A stretch of DNA of 64,000 nucleotides from positions 124,001-188,000 of the forward strand of contig JAEZIN010000006.1 in assembly GCA_023436585.1 (NCBI GenBank), given 5' to 3'. The notes beneath the pieces were generated by a model, which was not told the DNA's origin, did no database searches, and was given only the letters and a program-made list of their open reading frames with translations. Each line of letters starts with the position of its first letter. Positions within the stretch are counted from its first letter, which is position 1. Positions 27,361 to 36,135 of the stretch are shown piece after piece. A program made the translations under genes and the position numbers. Origin of the DNA: Bacillota bacterium. GTDB taxonomy: Bacteria; Bacillota; Clostridia; Christensenellales; Aristaeellaceae.

Positions 27361-27385
27361 TTAATGAATAGAAGGGAGGTGCGGC

Positions 27386-27709
27386 ATGAACCCGCAATTT
27401 AAAAAAGGCGTGCTGGACCTGTGTGTATTGGCGGCCCTGCGCCACCATGACACCTACGGATATGAGCTGGCGGAACAGATTTCAAAAAGCATAGAAATCG
27501 CGGAAGGAACGCTGTACCCGCTGCTGCGCAAACTCAAGGGGGATGGGCTGTGTGAGACATACCTGTCCGACGAATCCGGCGGGCCGCCCCGCAAGTATTA
27601 CAGACTGACGGAGGCGGGAAGGAAGGCGGAGGCCGATCTTCGGCGGGAGTGGCTGCTGTTTGTAAAACAGGTAAACGATATTTTGCTGGAGGGTGAGTCG
27701 GATGAATGA
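27386..27709 (+). CDS. PadR-family transcriptional regulator
   Basis: The 107 residues are a compact winged helix: FKKGVLDLCVLAALRHHDTYGYEL, then GTLYPLLRKLKGDGL and the wing GGPPRKYYRLTEAG. Family members repress membrane-stress or transport genes by binding short palindromes. It is preceded by GAAGGGAGGTG and overlaps the next gene by 8 bp, forming the common PadR-HAAS-DUF4097 gene set. Confidence 0.93.
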   Translation: MNPQFKKGVLDLCVLAALRHHDTYGYELAEQISKSIEIAEGTLYPLLRKLKGDGLCETYLSDESGGPPRKYYRLTEAGRKAEADLRREWLLFVKQVNDILLEGESDE

Positions 27710-28262
27710 GTATTTACAGGCGCTGAGCCGGGCCTTAAGCCGGCTTGACCAGGCTGAGCGGGAGGACATCCTTACCGATTTGCGGGAGCACTTTGAGATC
27801 GGCCTTTCCCAAGGCAAGACGGAGAAGCAGATCGCCACGGAGCTGGGCGATCCCAATAGCATCGCCAGGCTGTATACAGCGGTCAGCGCCACCGCCACGG
27901 CGGAAAAGACAAAGAAGCCCGGGGATGCTTTCCGCATGGTAGGCGCTACGTTCGCGTACCGCATGGGCAAGGGCATGGCCATCGGCACGCTGTATACCGC
28001 GTTTATTCTGTGCGTCATCCCGCTGTTCGTGCTGGGGCCGGCGCTATGGCTTACCGCCGCAGGGGCGGTATTCCTGGCCGCCATGAATTTCATCAGAGGG
28101 TTTATTGTGTACGGAATGCTATCCGTGTTTACGGCGGTCATGCTGGCCGCTTTGGGAACATTGTGCATGATGGGTACAAGGTACCTGTGGAGCGTTACCA
28201 TCGGCGGTCTGTCTGCGCTGGCCCGGCGCTGGCTGGGCAAGGAAGAAGAAAAGGAGATTTGA
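27702..28262 (+). CDS. HAAS-domain (DUF1700-type) membrane protein
   Basis: The 186-residue protein begins with a helical HAAS-type domain (MNEYLQALSRALSRLDQAER through LGDPNSIARLYTA, about 1-60) followed by about four membrane helices. Such proteins are thought to interact with PadR regulators and sense the membrane. The start is the ATG at 27702, 8 bp behind GGAGGG, rather than the GTG at 27693. Confidence 0.85.
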   Translation: MNEYLQALSRALSRLDQAEREDILTDLREHFEIGLSQGKTEKQIATELGDPNSIARLYTAVSATATAEKTKKPGDAFRMVGATFAYRMGKGMAIGTLYTAFILCVIPLFVLGPALWLTAAGAVFLAAMNFIRGFIVYGMLSVFTAVMLAALGTLCMMGTRYLWSVTIGGLSALARRWLGKEEEKEI

Positions 28263-28263
28263 T

Positions 28264-28677
28264 ATGATAAAGCGTGTGAAGTTCTGGCTGATCGTGCTGC
28301 TGGTTGGCGTTGCAGGCATTGCCCTGACGGGCACATATTTGATGGCTACGGGCAGCTTGATGTCCCGTGAGGCCAGGAAGGATTACTCCTTGCAGGGGGA
28401 CTTTCAAAAGCTGAAGGTGGAGGCAAGCGGCGCCAAGGTGACTGCCTATCCCACCTCAGAGCCGCCCATATTGGAGGTGTACGCCAAAGCATGGGTCTCC
28501 AATCCCATTGATTTGAACGAGCACTTTTCTATAACCAATGAAAACGGCGTGCTGACCGTGAAGGAAATTCCTTTTGAAAGCACATTCCTCGGCCTGTTTC
28601 CCCAGCCCTATGAAATGACCATGACCTTCTATGTTCCACAAGCAGTCTACGATGATTTTTCGGGAGGCCGGCCATGA
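28264..28677 (+). CDS. truncated DUF4097-like membrane-anchored protein
   Basis: The 137 residues start with a membrane helix (about 7-29) and enter a beta-strand region (FQKLKVEASGAKVTAYPTSE, later MTFYVPQAVYDDF) typical of the start of DUF4097 beta-helix proteins, which usually run to 250 residues or more. It stops at FSGGRP, overlapping the next gene by 4 bp, so most of the beta helix is missing. The third member of the PadR-HAAS-DUF4097 set therefore appears cut by a deletion that joined it to the SDR genes. It may still be expressed. Confidence 0.6.
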   Translation: MIKRVKFWLIVLLVGVAGIALTGTYLMATGSLMSREARKDYSLQGDFQKLKVEASGAKVTAYPTSEPPILEVYAKAWVSNPIDLNEHFSITNENGVLTVKEIPFESTFLGLFPQPYEMTMTFYVPQAVYDDFSGGRP

Positions 28678-29540
28678 ACACCGCCGTCGTCACCGGAGCC
28701 ACCTCCGGCATCGGGTTTGCGGTAGCGCAAAAGCTGCTGGCCATGGGCTTTCACGTGCTCCTGGTGGGCCATACGGCGGAGAACTGCAAAAAGGCGCTGG
28801 CTGAGCTTGGGGAAAAATATCCTGCAGGGGAGATGGCTGGCTTTCACGGCGATTTGATGCATCAAAGGGAAGTAAACCGTGTGGCGGGGGAGCTGAATAC
28901 CTATCTTAGCGCCTATTGCGATGGCCGCCTGGATGTATTGATCAACAATGCCGGTGCTGTCCGCACCTGGTATACCACCACGGAGGAAGGGTATGAGCAG
29001 CAGTTCGCTTTAAACCACCTGGCCGGCTTCCTGCTGACCCACAGGCTGATAGGCCCGCTGAAAAAGGCGGGCGGACGGGTTATTGTGACGGGCAGCGGCT
29101 CCCACAAGCATTACAACATCCGCTGGGATGACCTGATGTATCAAAGGCGGCGTTACAGCTGCCTGGGCGCCTACAAGCAAACCAAGCTGTGCAACCTTCT
29201 TTTCGCGGGGGAATTCAACACAAGGCTAAATAAGGATGGTGTCCGTGCCTATGTGGTAGACCCGGGCCTTGTAAGCACCGACATCGGCTTCAAACAGACA
29301 AGCGGGCTTGTCCGCGCCGTATGGTCCATGCGCAAAAGAAGCGGTATCCCTGCAGAAACGGCCGCCCTCACCTATGGCTTTTTGTGCGCGCCTTCCTTTT
29401 CGGAAACCGGCCTATATTATTTGAACTTAAAAACAGCCCCTTACGATAAGCGGGCCGACAAGCCATCCGACAGGGCAAGATTATTTGAGCTGAGCGAAAA
29501 GCTGTGCGGCATTGACGCCTTCGGGGAGGTGGAAGCATGA
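28674..29540 (+). CDS. short-chain dehydrogenase/reductase
   Basis: The 288-residue SDR has the nucleotide motif VVTGATSGIGFAV (6-18), NNAG, and the catalytic S...Y..K set (VTGSGSHKH, then YKQTK). It resembles retinol-dehydrogenase/WWOX-like members; the substrate is unknown. The ribosome site GGGAGG lies inside the end of the truncated upstream gene, and its own end overlaps the next SDR by 4 bp. Confidence 0.88.
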   Translation: MNTAVVTGATSGIGFAVAQKLLAMGFHVLLVGHTAENCKKALAELGEKYPAGEMAGFHGDLMHQREVNRVAGELNTYLSAYCDGRLDVLINNAGAVRTWYTTTEEGYEQQFALNHLAGFLLTHRLIGPLKKAGGRVIVTGSGSHKHYNIRWDDLMYQRRRYSCLGAYKQTKLCNLLFAGEFNTRLNKDGVRAYVVDPGLVSTDIGFKQTSGLVRAVWSMRKRSGIPAETAALTYGFLCAPSFSETGLYYLNLKTAPYDKRADKPSDRARLFELSEKLCGIDAFGEVEA

Positions 29541-30331
29541 TGGTTTTGATTACCGGCGCAGGCGGCGGCCTGGGCAGGGCCATGGCGCTGGAAGCCGCCC
29601 GGCGCGGCTATGACCTGATGCTGACCGATGTGAACGAAGCAAGCCTCAAGGTTTTCAAGGATGGATTGCTCCGGCAGTACGATGTCCATGTGGACGCGCT
29701 GCCCTGCGATTTGACGGACGCTGCGGATGTCCGTAAGCTGTTTGCCTATGTCCACGAAAAAGGCAAGCAGCTGAACATGCTGCTGCATGTGGCCGGCATC
29801 GATTTTGAGGGCGGGTTTTTGGATCTGGAATGCGACCGGCTCATCGATATCGTGCGGGTCAACATCGAAGGGACGCTGCGGGTGCTTCACGGCGCGCTGT
29901 CAAGGCGCGATCCCGGCAAACGCTTCAGCATCGTGGTGGTATCCAGCCTGGCCTCGCTGTATCCCATGCCGCTCAAGGCCACCTACGCAGCCTCCAAGCG
30001 CTTTTTGCTGGATTTCTCCATGGCGTTAAGCCAGGAGCTGGCGGACAGGAACGCGACGGTGCTTGCGCTGTGCCCCGGCGGGCTCCCCACCACGCCCGGC
30101 GCCATGCAGGGTATCAGCGCCCAGGGCTTCTTTGGCAGAATCACCACCAACAGCCTGCCCAAGGTCGCCAGAAGGACCATCGCCAAGGCGCTGCGGGGAA
30201 GACATGTTTATATTCCAGGTGCAGTGAACCGGCTGTTCAGCATACTGGGCAGGCTTATCCCCAGGACTGTTCTGACGAAGCTGTTGTATTCAAGGTGGCG
30301 CCAGGCCAGGGAAGGGCACGCGGTAAGCTGA
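29537..30331 (+). CDS. short-chain dehydrogenase/reductase (second copy type)
   Basis: The 264 residues include LITGAGGGLGRAMA, LHVAGI in place of NNAG, VVSSLAS and catalytic YAASK; a longer hydrophobic C-terminal region (about 230-255) could contact membrane, as in acyl-chain or steroid-type SDRs. It is not a close duplicate of the preceding SDR but is translationally coupled to it, so the two may act on successive or linked substrates. It converges on the GH43 gene 24 bp away. Confidence 0.88.
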   Translation: MMVLITGAGGGLGRAMALEAARRGYDLMLTDVNEASLKVFKDGLLRQYDVHVDALPCDLTDAADVRKLFAYVHEKGKQLNMLLHVAGIDFEGGFLDLECDRLIDIVRVNIEGTLRVLHGALSRRDPGKRFSIVVVSSLASLYPMPLKATYAASKRFLLDFSMALSQELADRNATVLALCPGGLPTTPGAMQGISAQGFFGRITTNSLPKVARRTIAKALRGRHVYIPGAVNRLFSILGRLIPRTVLTKLLYSRWRQAREGHAVS

Positions 30332-30355
30332 TAGAACTCGTCCGGAAAGTTGCTG

Positions 30356-31888
30356 TTAAACGGGATAAGCCTCATACTCAAAATAATCAAAGTCAGCCGG
30401 GATGCGGCTGCCGCAGCCGCCGTTATTGGCATACAGGCCCACCATGGTGCCTGTATGCCTTTTTGCACCGTTTTGCAGAAATTCATCGCTTAAAAAAGCG
30501 CAGTCCGCTATAGTGCCAAGCGGCTCAAAGGGACCGTCCCCTTCCTTGAAACAGAAGCCGCGGGAAAGCCCATCCACATAGACTTTCAATGTCACCGGGC
30601 TTTGCAGGCTGTTCAGCTTCACACTGGCGATCAACTTTTCTTCGCCGCCCGCCCGCAGGGAAAGCATGATGCCATCCCTTGTTTTGGCACACTTTAAGTA
30701 TGCGTCTGTGGCGTAGTAGCAGGTGAGTCCGGCTTGCTCTCCTTCCCACCGGGGGAGGAAATGCAAAAGGGTGGAGGCGGTGTACCGGGTTTCCGTTTCC
30801 CTGCGCACCAGCGTGTTTTTTGCCCGCCGCTCATGCAAATCGCCGTCCTGAGCCCAGATTCGGAAATAACCGGGATGCTCCTTAAGCGACCATTCCGTGC
30901 TGGGGCTGCGTACAAACTGCCATTCCTTTTTCAAATCTGGAACATCAAAATGGTCTGTAAACGATGTTTCTATGCGCTGCTCCATGCCAGGCATGGGGAG
31001 ATATGCGGACGCTAAAGGATTCCCGTCACCCATGCGCGGCCAGCCGTCCTCCGACCATTCCACACGCTGCAGCGCCGTTTCCCGGCCCATAACGGTAAAA
31101 TTCCCCCCGATGGGCCGGGCGCACAGGTACAGCGCGAACCAACCGCCATCCGGCGCTTGTACAAACTTGGCGTGTCCGCAGCGCTGCAACAGGGCGGAAG
31201 GGTCACGCTGCTTTAGTATCGGGTTCTGGGGGCACGCCTCGTAGGGACCATCAATTCGCTTGGAACGCGCAATGGTTATTTGATGGTCAAACCCCGTTCC
31301 GCCCTCCGCCAGAATGGCGTAATACCAGCCATCCTTCTTGAGAAGATGCGGGCCTTCCGGGGCTTTTTGCCCGGTGCCGGCCCAGGCGTTCACCGTTTCC
31401 CCGGCAAAGGCATCGCAGCTTTCATTGAGCGGCGTGATGGTGATGCCAGGCGCGTTGACCAGATAATGGCGGCCATCCTCATCCACAAAATGGGATGGGT
31501 CGATGTTGTCCATCTCCAGGCAGACGGGCTTTGAGTAGGGGCCTTCCGGCCTTTCCGCGTGCATGACAAGCTGGCGGCGCAGCACCGTATGGCTCCTGCC
31601 GCCGTCGCCATTGAGGCGCAGCGGCGCGAAAATCCAGAACCGGCCGTTGGCATAGGAGATGTCCGGGGCCCATATGCCGTGGGAATCCCTGATATCGGAA
31701 AGGTCCAACCAGGCGGGCTTTGTGATGGCATGGCCGATGATGCGCCAATTGACAAGATCACGGCTTTCACTGATGATGATGGCAGGAAAGTATTGAAAGG
31801 TGGAGTTCACCGCGTAGTACATGCCATTTACGCAAATGACCGACGGGTCCGGGAAAAAGCCGCGCATCACAGGATTCCGGTAGTGCAT
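30356..31888 (-). CDS. glycoside hydrolase family 43 (beta-xylosidase/arabinofuranosidase type)
   Basis: The 510 residues contain a five-bladed propeller (about 1-310) with the GH43 triad: Asp in MRGFFPDPSV, Asp in NIDPSHFVDEDG and the acid Glu in KAPEGPHLLKKDGWYY. A C-terminal beta-sandwich domain (about 325-508) is of the kind found in GH43 beta-xylosidases. No signal peptide, so cytoplasmic. A GGAGGAAAC site precedes the ATG. With the GH31 and GH42 enzymes it supports use of hemicellulose oligosaccharides. Confidence 0.9.
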   Translation of the reverse strand: MHYRNPVMRGFFPDPSVICVNGMYYAVNSTFQYFPAIIISESRDLVNWRIIGHAITKPAWLDLSDIRDSHGIWAPDISYANGRFWIFAPLRLNGDGGRSHTVLRRQLVMHAERPEGPYSKPVCLEMDNIDPSHFVDEDGRHYLVNAPGITITPLNESCDAFAGETVNAWAGTGQKAPEGPHLLKKDGWYYAILAEGGTGFDHQITIARSKRIDGPYEACPQNPILKQRDPSALLQRCGHAKFVQAPDGGWFALYLCARPIGGNFTVMGRETALQRVEWSEDGWPRMGDGNPLASAYLPMPGMEQRIETSFTDHFDVPDLKKEWQFVRSPSTEWSLKEHPGYFRIWAQDGDLHERRAKNTLVRRETETRYTASTLLHFLPRWEGEQAGLTCYYATDAYLKCAKTRDGIMLSLRAGGEEKLIASVKLNSLQSPVTLKVYVDGLSRGFCFKEGDGPFEPLGTIADCAFLSDEFLQNGAKRHTGTMVGLYANNGGCGSRIPADFDYFEYEAYPV

Positions 31889-31912
31889 GTTTCCTCCAAA
31901 GAAAGCGTAATA

Positions 31913-32887
31913 CTATGTCCGCTCCCGGATGATATCCCCATCGCCGATGCGGCCGATGAGCAGCGGAGAATGCATGTCATGGCTGCCCGTGTTGGTTTTC
32001 AGCGCGCCGGGATTATAATTGGCATAGCAGTACCTGCATCCGTTTTTACAGGTATTGTACATACCAATGTCCACACTGGCATCGCACCCGCAGGCCGGGC
32101 GCTGGTTTTTGTCTCTGGAAACCTTGATGGGACGGCCCCGGAGCCTGCCCAGCAGTTCTCCGTCGATGCATTTGGCATGGCCGATGCCATGGGAAGATAA
32201 ATCGATTTCCTCTGCGCAGGTTTCAACGGTCAAATCATATCTTCGGGCTATTTCGCATATGGACCTGGCCAGCATGCGCTTGGTATCGTCGCTTATATCT
32301 GTAAGCCCGTCTTGACCGAAATAGCTGTCCGTACTTTTATAGCGGTCCACGAAGCTGATGATGCATTTGCGGGTATAACCGTGCAGCCGCCTGGCGATCT
32401 GATGAAAATATTCCAGGTGATAGTCGACGGTGTACTTTTCGCTGAGCAGGATCGGATCGTAGCGCCAGATGACTCTTTCCGGACCGGTCTTATCGGCCAA
32501 GCGATGGAAGGCCGGGATTGCCTCGCTGCCCTTTGCGGGCACATTGGGTTCCATGTCTTTGCCGTAAGACGTCAATGTGTAAAGGAAATAGTATGCGTAC
32601 TCGTTCAATTCATCGAGCCTGTCCAGCATGGGGGTCGGATTCTTCGTCCAAAACACTATGCCATCCACCGTGTCAGGCGAAAGGCTGACTTTGGATACCT
32701 GGTGATATCGCATGGGATTGCGCGTCAACACAAACCCTTCCCTGATCCTTTCAAAAAACCAGGGGGAATAGCAGGCCGGTATATCCGTCCGGCGGCTTGC
32801 GCTGATAATCATGTCGGTTTTTTCTTCCTTATGTGTATTACCCGCACCGCAGGACATTTGTGTACCATTGTCAGCGGACTTTTTCAT
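31913..32887 (-). CDS. DUF1848-family protein with C-terminal cysteine cluster
   Basis: The core begins IISASRRTDIPACYSPWF, the DUF1848 hallmark, and ends with CGCDASVDIGMYNTCKNGC followed by RYCYA, a cluster suited to an iron-sulfur centre; the spacing resembles radical-SAM-like proteins, but the usual CxxxCxxC is not at the N-terminus. The reaction is unknown. The GTG/ATG choice matters: the ATG at 32887 has a clear AAGGGAG site and overlaps the upstream gene by 17 bp, giving 324 residues; family members usually begin at MIISASRRTD (ATG at 32812). Confidence 0.8.
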   Translation of the reverse strand: MKKSADNGTQMSCGAGNTHKEEKTDMIISASRRTDIPACYSPWFFERIREGFVLTRNPMRYHQVSKVSLSPDTVDGIVFWTKNPTPMLDRLDELNEYAYYFLYTLTSYGKDMEPNVPAKGSEAIPAFHRLADKTGPERVIWRYDPILLSEKYTVDYHLEYFHQIARRLHGYTRKCIISFVDRYKSTDSYFGQDGLTDISDDTKRMLARSICEIARRYDLTVETCAEEIDLSSHGIGHAKCIDGELLGRLRGRPIKVSRDKNQRPACGCDASVDIGMYNTCKNGCRYCYANYNPGALKTNTGSHDMHSPLLIGRIGDGDIIRERT

Positions 32888-33596
32888 GCTCTCCCTTCAG
32901 GTAGTCCAGCACATCCTGCTTGCCTTGCGGCGCGTCATGCCCCAGGAGGTATGTTTCAAAATCGCATTCCTCCAAAATGGAGATCATGTTTGCAAGCAGG
33001 GTAGGGTCATACCTGCCGCCGTTTTCATAATGGTCTTCGCAGTCCGCGTCGCCGACAGCAAGCATCTTCTCTTCGGGAATGTACACAATCACCGAATCCC
33101 GGGAATGGGGGGCGGATATTTCCCTGATTTCACAGCGGATGTTTCCCAGGTGCAGCGTCATGCTTCCCTCAAATACGATGTCCGAGGTGGTTACTTTGAT
33201 GGATGATCTATCCGGATACTCAATCCTTATATCCCGGTCGCACATGGCGATTTCACGGCCGCTGTCAAGCCTCTGCCGCATGGCCTCGTCCGTCCATTCC
33301 CAGTTCATGACTTCCGTAAGCTTTTGATGGGTTTTATGGCCTGTGACGGAAAGGCCGTGCACGGCGTGCATGCCAAAGGTATGATCCCAGTGCCAATGGG
33401 TGATCACCGTATAATCCGGCAGCCGGAAACCCATTTGTTCAATGGCTTTGTAGAACTTCTCCACATGGCCTTTGGAATTCCCCGCGTCGATGGCCAGGGA
33501 CTTTTTATCCCCAAGAATATAGAACAGGTTGGGCCTGTCCGTTTCGTTTTCCTGAGGGAGGTAGTAAACGTGGTCCGATATTTTTATAAGCGACAT
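32871..33596 (-). CDS. metallo-beta-lactamase-fold hydrolase
   Basis: The 241-residue protein carries the metal motif ITHWHWDHTFG (HxHxDH), downstream His in SAPHSRDS, Asp in AVGDADCEDHY and His in LGHDAP, so a binuclear metal site is complete. It is cytoplasmic and probably a general thioester or phosphate-ester hydrolase; the substrate cannot be told. The ATG at 33596 follows GGGAGGTACT; a frame extension to 33638 has no site. It is the second gene of a three-gene minus-strand run with the PH-like membrane protein and DUF1848. Confidence 0.88.
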   Translation of the reverse strand: MSLIKISDHVYYLPQENETDRPNLFYILGDKKSLAIDAGNSKGHVEKFYKAIEQMGFRLPDYTVITHWHWDHTFGMHAVHGLSVTGHKTHQKLTEVMNWEWTDEAMRQRLDSGREIAMCDRDIRIEYPDRSSIKVTTSDIVFEGSMTLHLGNIRCEIREISAPHSRDSVIVYIPEEKMLAVGDADCEDHYENGGRYDPTLLANMISILEECDFETYLLGHDAPQGKQDVLDYLKGEHEKVR

Positions 33597-33637
33597 AGTA
33601 CCTCCCGGTGCTTCTTCTGCCTTTGCGTCTGGTTGCA

Positions 33638-34105
33638 TTATTTCATGGAATGTGTTCTCAGTCTGCGGTCAAACTGAATTTGATTCTGTGCATTTTGCTC
33701 GATCAAAAAAGCCCTCCGTTTTGCCGTGAAATAGGTTTTATAGGTCAGACGCTGTTTAACGCGCACAATGTCGCTGTATTCATAGATGCGTACCGGCCCC
33801 AAATGAGGTGTACACACAATCTTATCATCCGAAATGATCCGAAAACGGAAGAGCATAAAGGCAAACAGTTCCGCCATCAGGAAAATAATTAGAAAGACCA
33901 GGAATTCGGGAAAACCCAAGCGGATGATGCTTCCCTTTGTATTTGAAATGGGTATCAGCATTGTTGCCACAGCAAACCCCATGGGAATAAGGCCTACGGC
34001 ACACGTAACAATAGGGAAAATCCGGGGATATTGTACAATCACCGGTTCATTTTTCGCAAGGATGCCCCCGTTCTTATGTAATTTCCGGATTGCGTCTGAT
34101 GTCAT
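33638..34105 (-). CDS. small membrane protein with PH-like domain (hypothetical)
   Basis: The 155 residues have two adjacent membrane helices (about 28-50 and 66-88) followed by a soluble tail beginning FRFRIISDDKIVCTPHLGPV, which resembles the PH-like domain of many bacterial two-helix proteins. Function is unknown. A GAGG element lies immediately before the ATG. Confidence 0.65.
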   Translation of the reverse strand: MTSDAIRKLHKNGGILAKNEPVIVQYPRIFPIVTCAVGLIPMGFAVATMLIPISNTKGSIIRLGFPEFLVFLIIFLMAELFAFMLFRFRIISDDKIVCTPHLGPVRIYEYSDIVRVKQRLTYKTYFTAKRRAFLIEQNAQNQIQFDRRLRTHSMK

Positions 34106-34146
34106 TTACCTCATAGGCCGCTTCGTGGCCAATGGGACCTTGGCTA

Positions 34147-34428
34147 TTATCGGATTTCCCGGCAGACATCGATGATTTCACCCTCCGTGCTGCCTTCGAT
34201 ATAACGCAATACATTGTCTATCATGCTGTCCGCAACGGAGGATTCATTCACTACGCAGGCAAAGCCCAATACGATCCGTTGGTGGAGGTCCTGCGCGTCC
34301 ACCTCCGCGATGGAGGCGTTGAAAGTGTTGCGCACCTTGGCGCACAGGCTTTTCACCTCCATGCGCTTCTCCTTGAGGGAATGCACCCATGGCACGTGAA
34401 TGGTGACGATGGCAGTACCTATCAGCAT
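34147..34428 (-). CDS. ylxP: DUF503 protein, YlxP family
   Basis: The 93 residues match the DUF503 pattern MLIGTAIVTIHVPWVHSLKEKR, then NASIAEVD and VLGFACV. Homologues are usually found in ribosome-maturation clusters near rbfA; here the gene is alone, away from nusA-infB. An AAGGAG site precedes the ATG at 34428, so the longer frame to 34494 is rejected. Confidence 0.88.
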   Translation of the reverse strand: MLIGTAIVTIHVPWVHSLKEKRMEVKSLCAKVRNTFNASIAEVDAQDLHQRIVLGFACVVNESSVADSMIDNVLRYIEGSTEGEIIDVCREIR

Positions 34429-34591
34429 AATCGTTTCTCCTTGCATGCGGTCACAATGTTTAATGGCGTATAGGACGTGCGTTTCTTGTTCCACACATCC
34501 ATCATAAAGGTTTCTTCTCCCAAGATTATACAGAGTTATGCGCCATATGTACAGGCTGTATTTGAGACGCTCAATCGGGGGATGCTCCTAA

Positions 34592-34627
34592 ATAAAAAAA
34601 TCCGTCCACGTGGAACGGATTTTTTCC
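34592..34627 (-). terminator. bidirectional terminator
   Basis: A-rich and T-rich arms flank the stem ATCCGT / ACGGAT with inner CCACGTGG. It lies 15 bp after the stop of the P-loop protein gene on the minus strand. Confidence 0.8.
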
Positions 34628-34641
34628 ATGATGCCGAATTA

Positions 34642-35232
34642 TCAGACCGGTCCCTCAATGATGCCCAGTATCTCGTTCATGGAAGCTTCAAATTCCTCAT
34701 CCGAAGAGTTTTTGAATATCAGCAGATCGTCGCTGGTGTTCGGATCATCCAGTTCACTTGGGATATTGAAGTTGACCCCGGCAATATACTCATCCCAATT
34801 TTCCAGCTTCCATTTGTCGCGGTCGCTGTTGCGCTGTATCATTCTCTGCCTGCATATTTCCGGTTCCGTCTGCACCCAAATCACGGTGAGCTTGGCGTTC
34901 TTTTGCGCAAGCCTCGTCTTCAGGGCGGACATGTATTGCGGATCGCGAACCTCCCGTGTAAAAGGCGCGTTTATCAGTACGATGTCATCATACTCCAGGG
35001 CCTCCATGGCCAGGTCGATGATCGCAGCATATTCATAGTCGCGGATATTAGCCTCAAAAAAGTCCGAGCTTCTGTTGTATTCCTGGCCGGCCACCACGAA
35101 AATTTGCTTGGACAATACAATCAGCGTATCCTTGTCCAGATAGACTACGTGCTTGAGGTTCTTGGCAAGCTGCTTGGAAACGTAGGTTTTGCCGCAGGCC
35201 GGCGGGGATGTGACGAGTATCAGTCGTTTCAT
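34642..35232 (-). CDS. AAA_33-type P-loop kinase-like ATPase
   Basis: The 196-residue protein has Walker A VTSPPACGKTYVSK near the N-terminus, a DKDTL motif after the first strand, and a lid-like Arg-rich region (QTEPEICRQRMIQRN). This is the layout of small-molecule or nucleotide kinases and of zeta-toxin-like kinases. No antitoxin-like gene is adjacent. The ATG at 35232 is 9 bp behind AAGGAG; the GTG three codons earlier overlaps that site. Confidence 0.72.
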   Translation of the reverse strand: MKRLILVTSPPACGKTYVSKQLAKNLKHVVYLDKDTLIVLSKQIFVVAGQEYNRSSDFFEANIRDYEYAAIIDLAMEALEYDDIVLINAPFTREVRDPQYMSALKTRLAQKNAKLTVIWVQTEPEICRQRMIQRNSDRDKWKLENWDEYIAGVNFNIPSELDDPNTSDDLLIFKNSSDEEFEASMNEILGIIEGPV

Positions 35233-35430
35233 GTCAGCCACTCCTTGAATTCATATAAAATGAAATTTAGCGGCTATCCGCTTTTGTGACAGCATATGCT
35301 TCGATCATGTCATAAAGACTCTTTGTGCGAAACCAGTATAGCATGACACCCTTTGCAAGTAAACCGCAGGCTTGAGAAGGGAGTCTGCCGGTGCGTAACT
35401 TGCCAGCCGTTTGATACCTGTGTAGGAAGG

Positions 35431-35465
35431 GATAAAATAAGCGCCGGGTTGTTACTCCCGGCGCC
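35431..35465 (-). terminator. terminator of the 11-gene operon
   Basis: On the minus strand the stem GCGCCGGG / CCCGGCGC is followed by TTATTTTAT, 30 bp after the dhaL stop. Confidence 0.85.
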
Positions 35466-35494
35466 TGTAATTATGTGGGCTGACCATCCACCCG

Positions 35495-36121
35495 TTACAT
35501 CCTTTGCGCGGCCTTGTACAGCGCTTCAAACACAAGCATGCCCGCGACGGAGCCGCCGTCGATAAGCCCGATGGTCTTGTCGCCGTAGTAGGCGGCGCGG
35601 CCGTGTACGGCCTTCATGGATGCGGTGCTTTCGGAACCTTCTTTGGCGGCCTTTGCCGCGGCCTCCAGCGCGGAGACCATGCCCTTGGAGTCATTCTCGC
35701 ACAGTGCGCGGGCGGCGGGGTCCAGCGCGTCCAGCACGGTTTTTTCGCCGGGCTTGGAGTTGGCGCGCTCCATGATCTTGGCAACGCCTGCTACGCATGC
35801 TTCGCCCAGCAATGCCGCGTCCGCATTTTGATGGCTCTTCAAAACCCTTGCCATCCCCATCATAAACAGGGACATGATGGTGCCAAGGGAGGAGGGAGCG
35901 GCTTCGTTGAACACCTTGCTGGCCCCGACGATGATCTTGCCAAGATCTGTTTCGCTGCTTTCGTTCACAAAAGCGCTGGCGGCCGCAAAGCCTTCGGACA
36001 TGGAAATGCCCAGGTCCCCGTCGCCGTTGCGCTGGTCAAGCTCGATCAGGTATTGCCTATTGGCTGCCATCGTGTTTGCAATCTCTTGCATGGCGATCCG
36101 CAGCGTATTTACATCCAGCAT
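35495..36121 (-). CDS. dhaL: dihydroxyacetone kinase subunit DhaL family (ADP/ATP-binding)
   Basis: The 208-residue helical-barrel protein carries the nucleotide and Mg motif DQRNGDGDLGISM and the loop SSLGTIMSLFMMGMA, with HGRAAYYGDKTIG and DGGSVAGM near the end. With DhaK it phosphorylates dihydroxyacetone or a related keto-sugar. No DhaM phosphotransferase partner is in the window, so an ATP-dependent form or a DhaM elsewhere is implied. It is the last gene of the operon, 14 bp after dhaK. Confidence 0.9.
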   Translation of the reverse strand: MLDVNTLRIAMQEIANTMAANRQYLIELDQRNGDGDLGISMSEGFAAASAFVNESSETDLGKIIVGASKVFNEAAPSSLGTIMSLFMMGMARVLKSHQNADAALLGEACVAGVAKIMERANSKPGEKTVLDALDPAARALCENDSKGMVSALEAAAKAAKEGSESTASMKAVHGRAAYYGDKTIGLIDGGSVAGMLVFEALYKAAQRM

Positions 36122-36135
36122 ATCTCCCTCTCCTT

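Noticed and set aside
34642..35232. Zeta-type toxin of a toxin-antitoxin pair
   Set aside because: The P-loop kinase fold could fit, but no small antitoxin gene precedes it and it is a single-gene unit.
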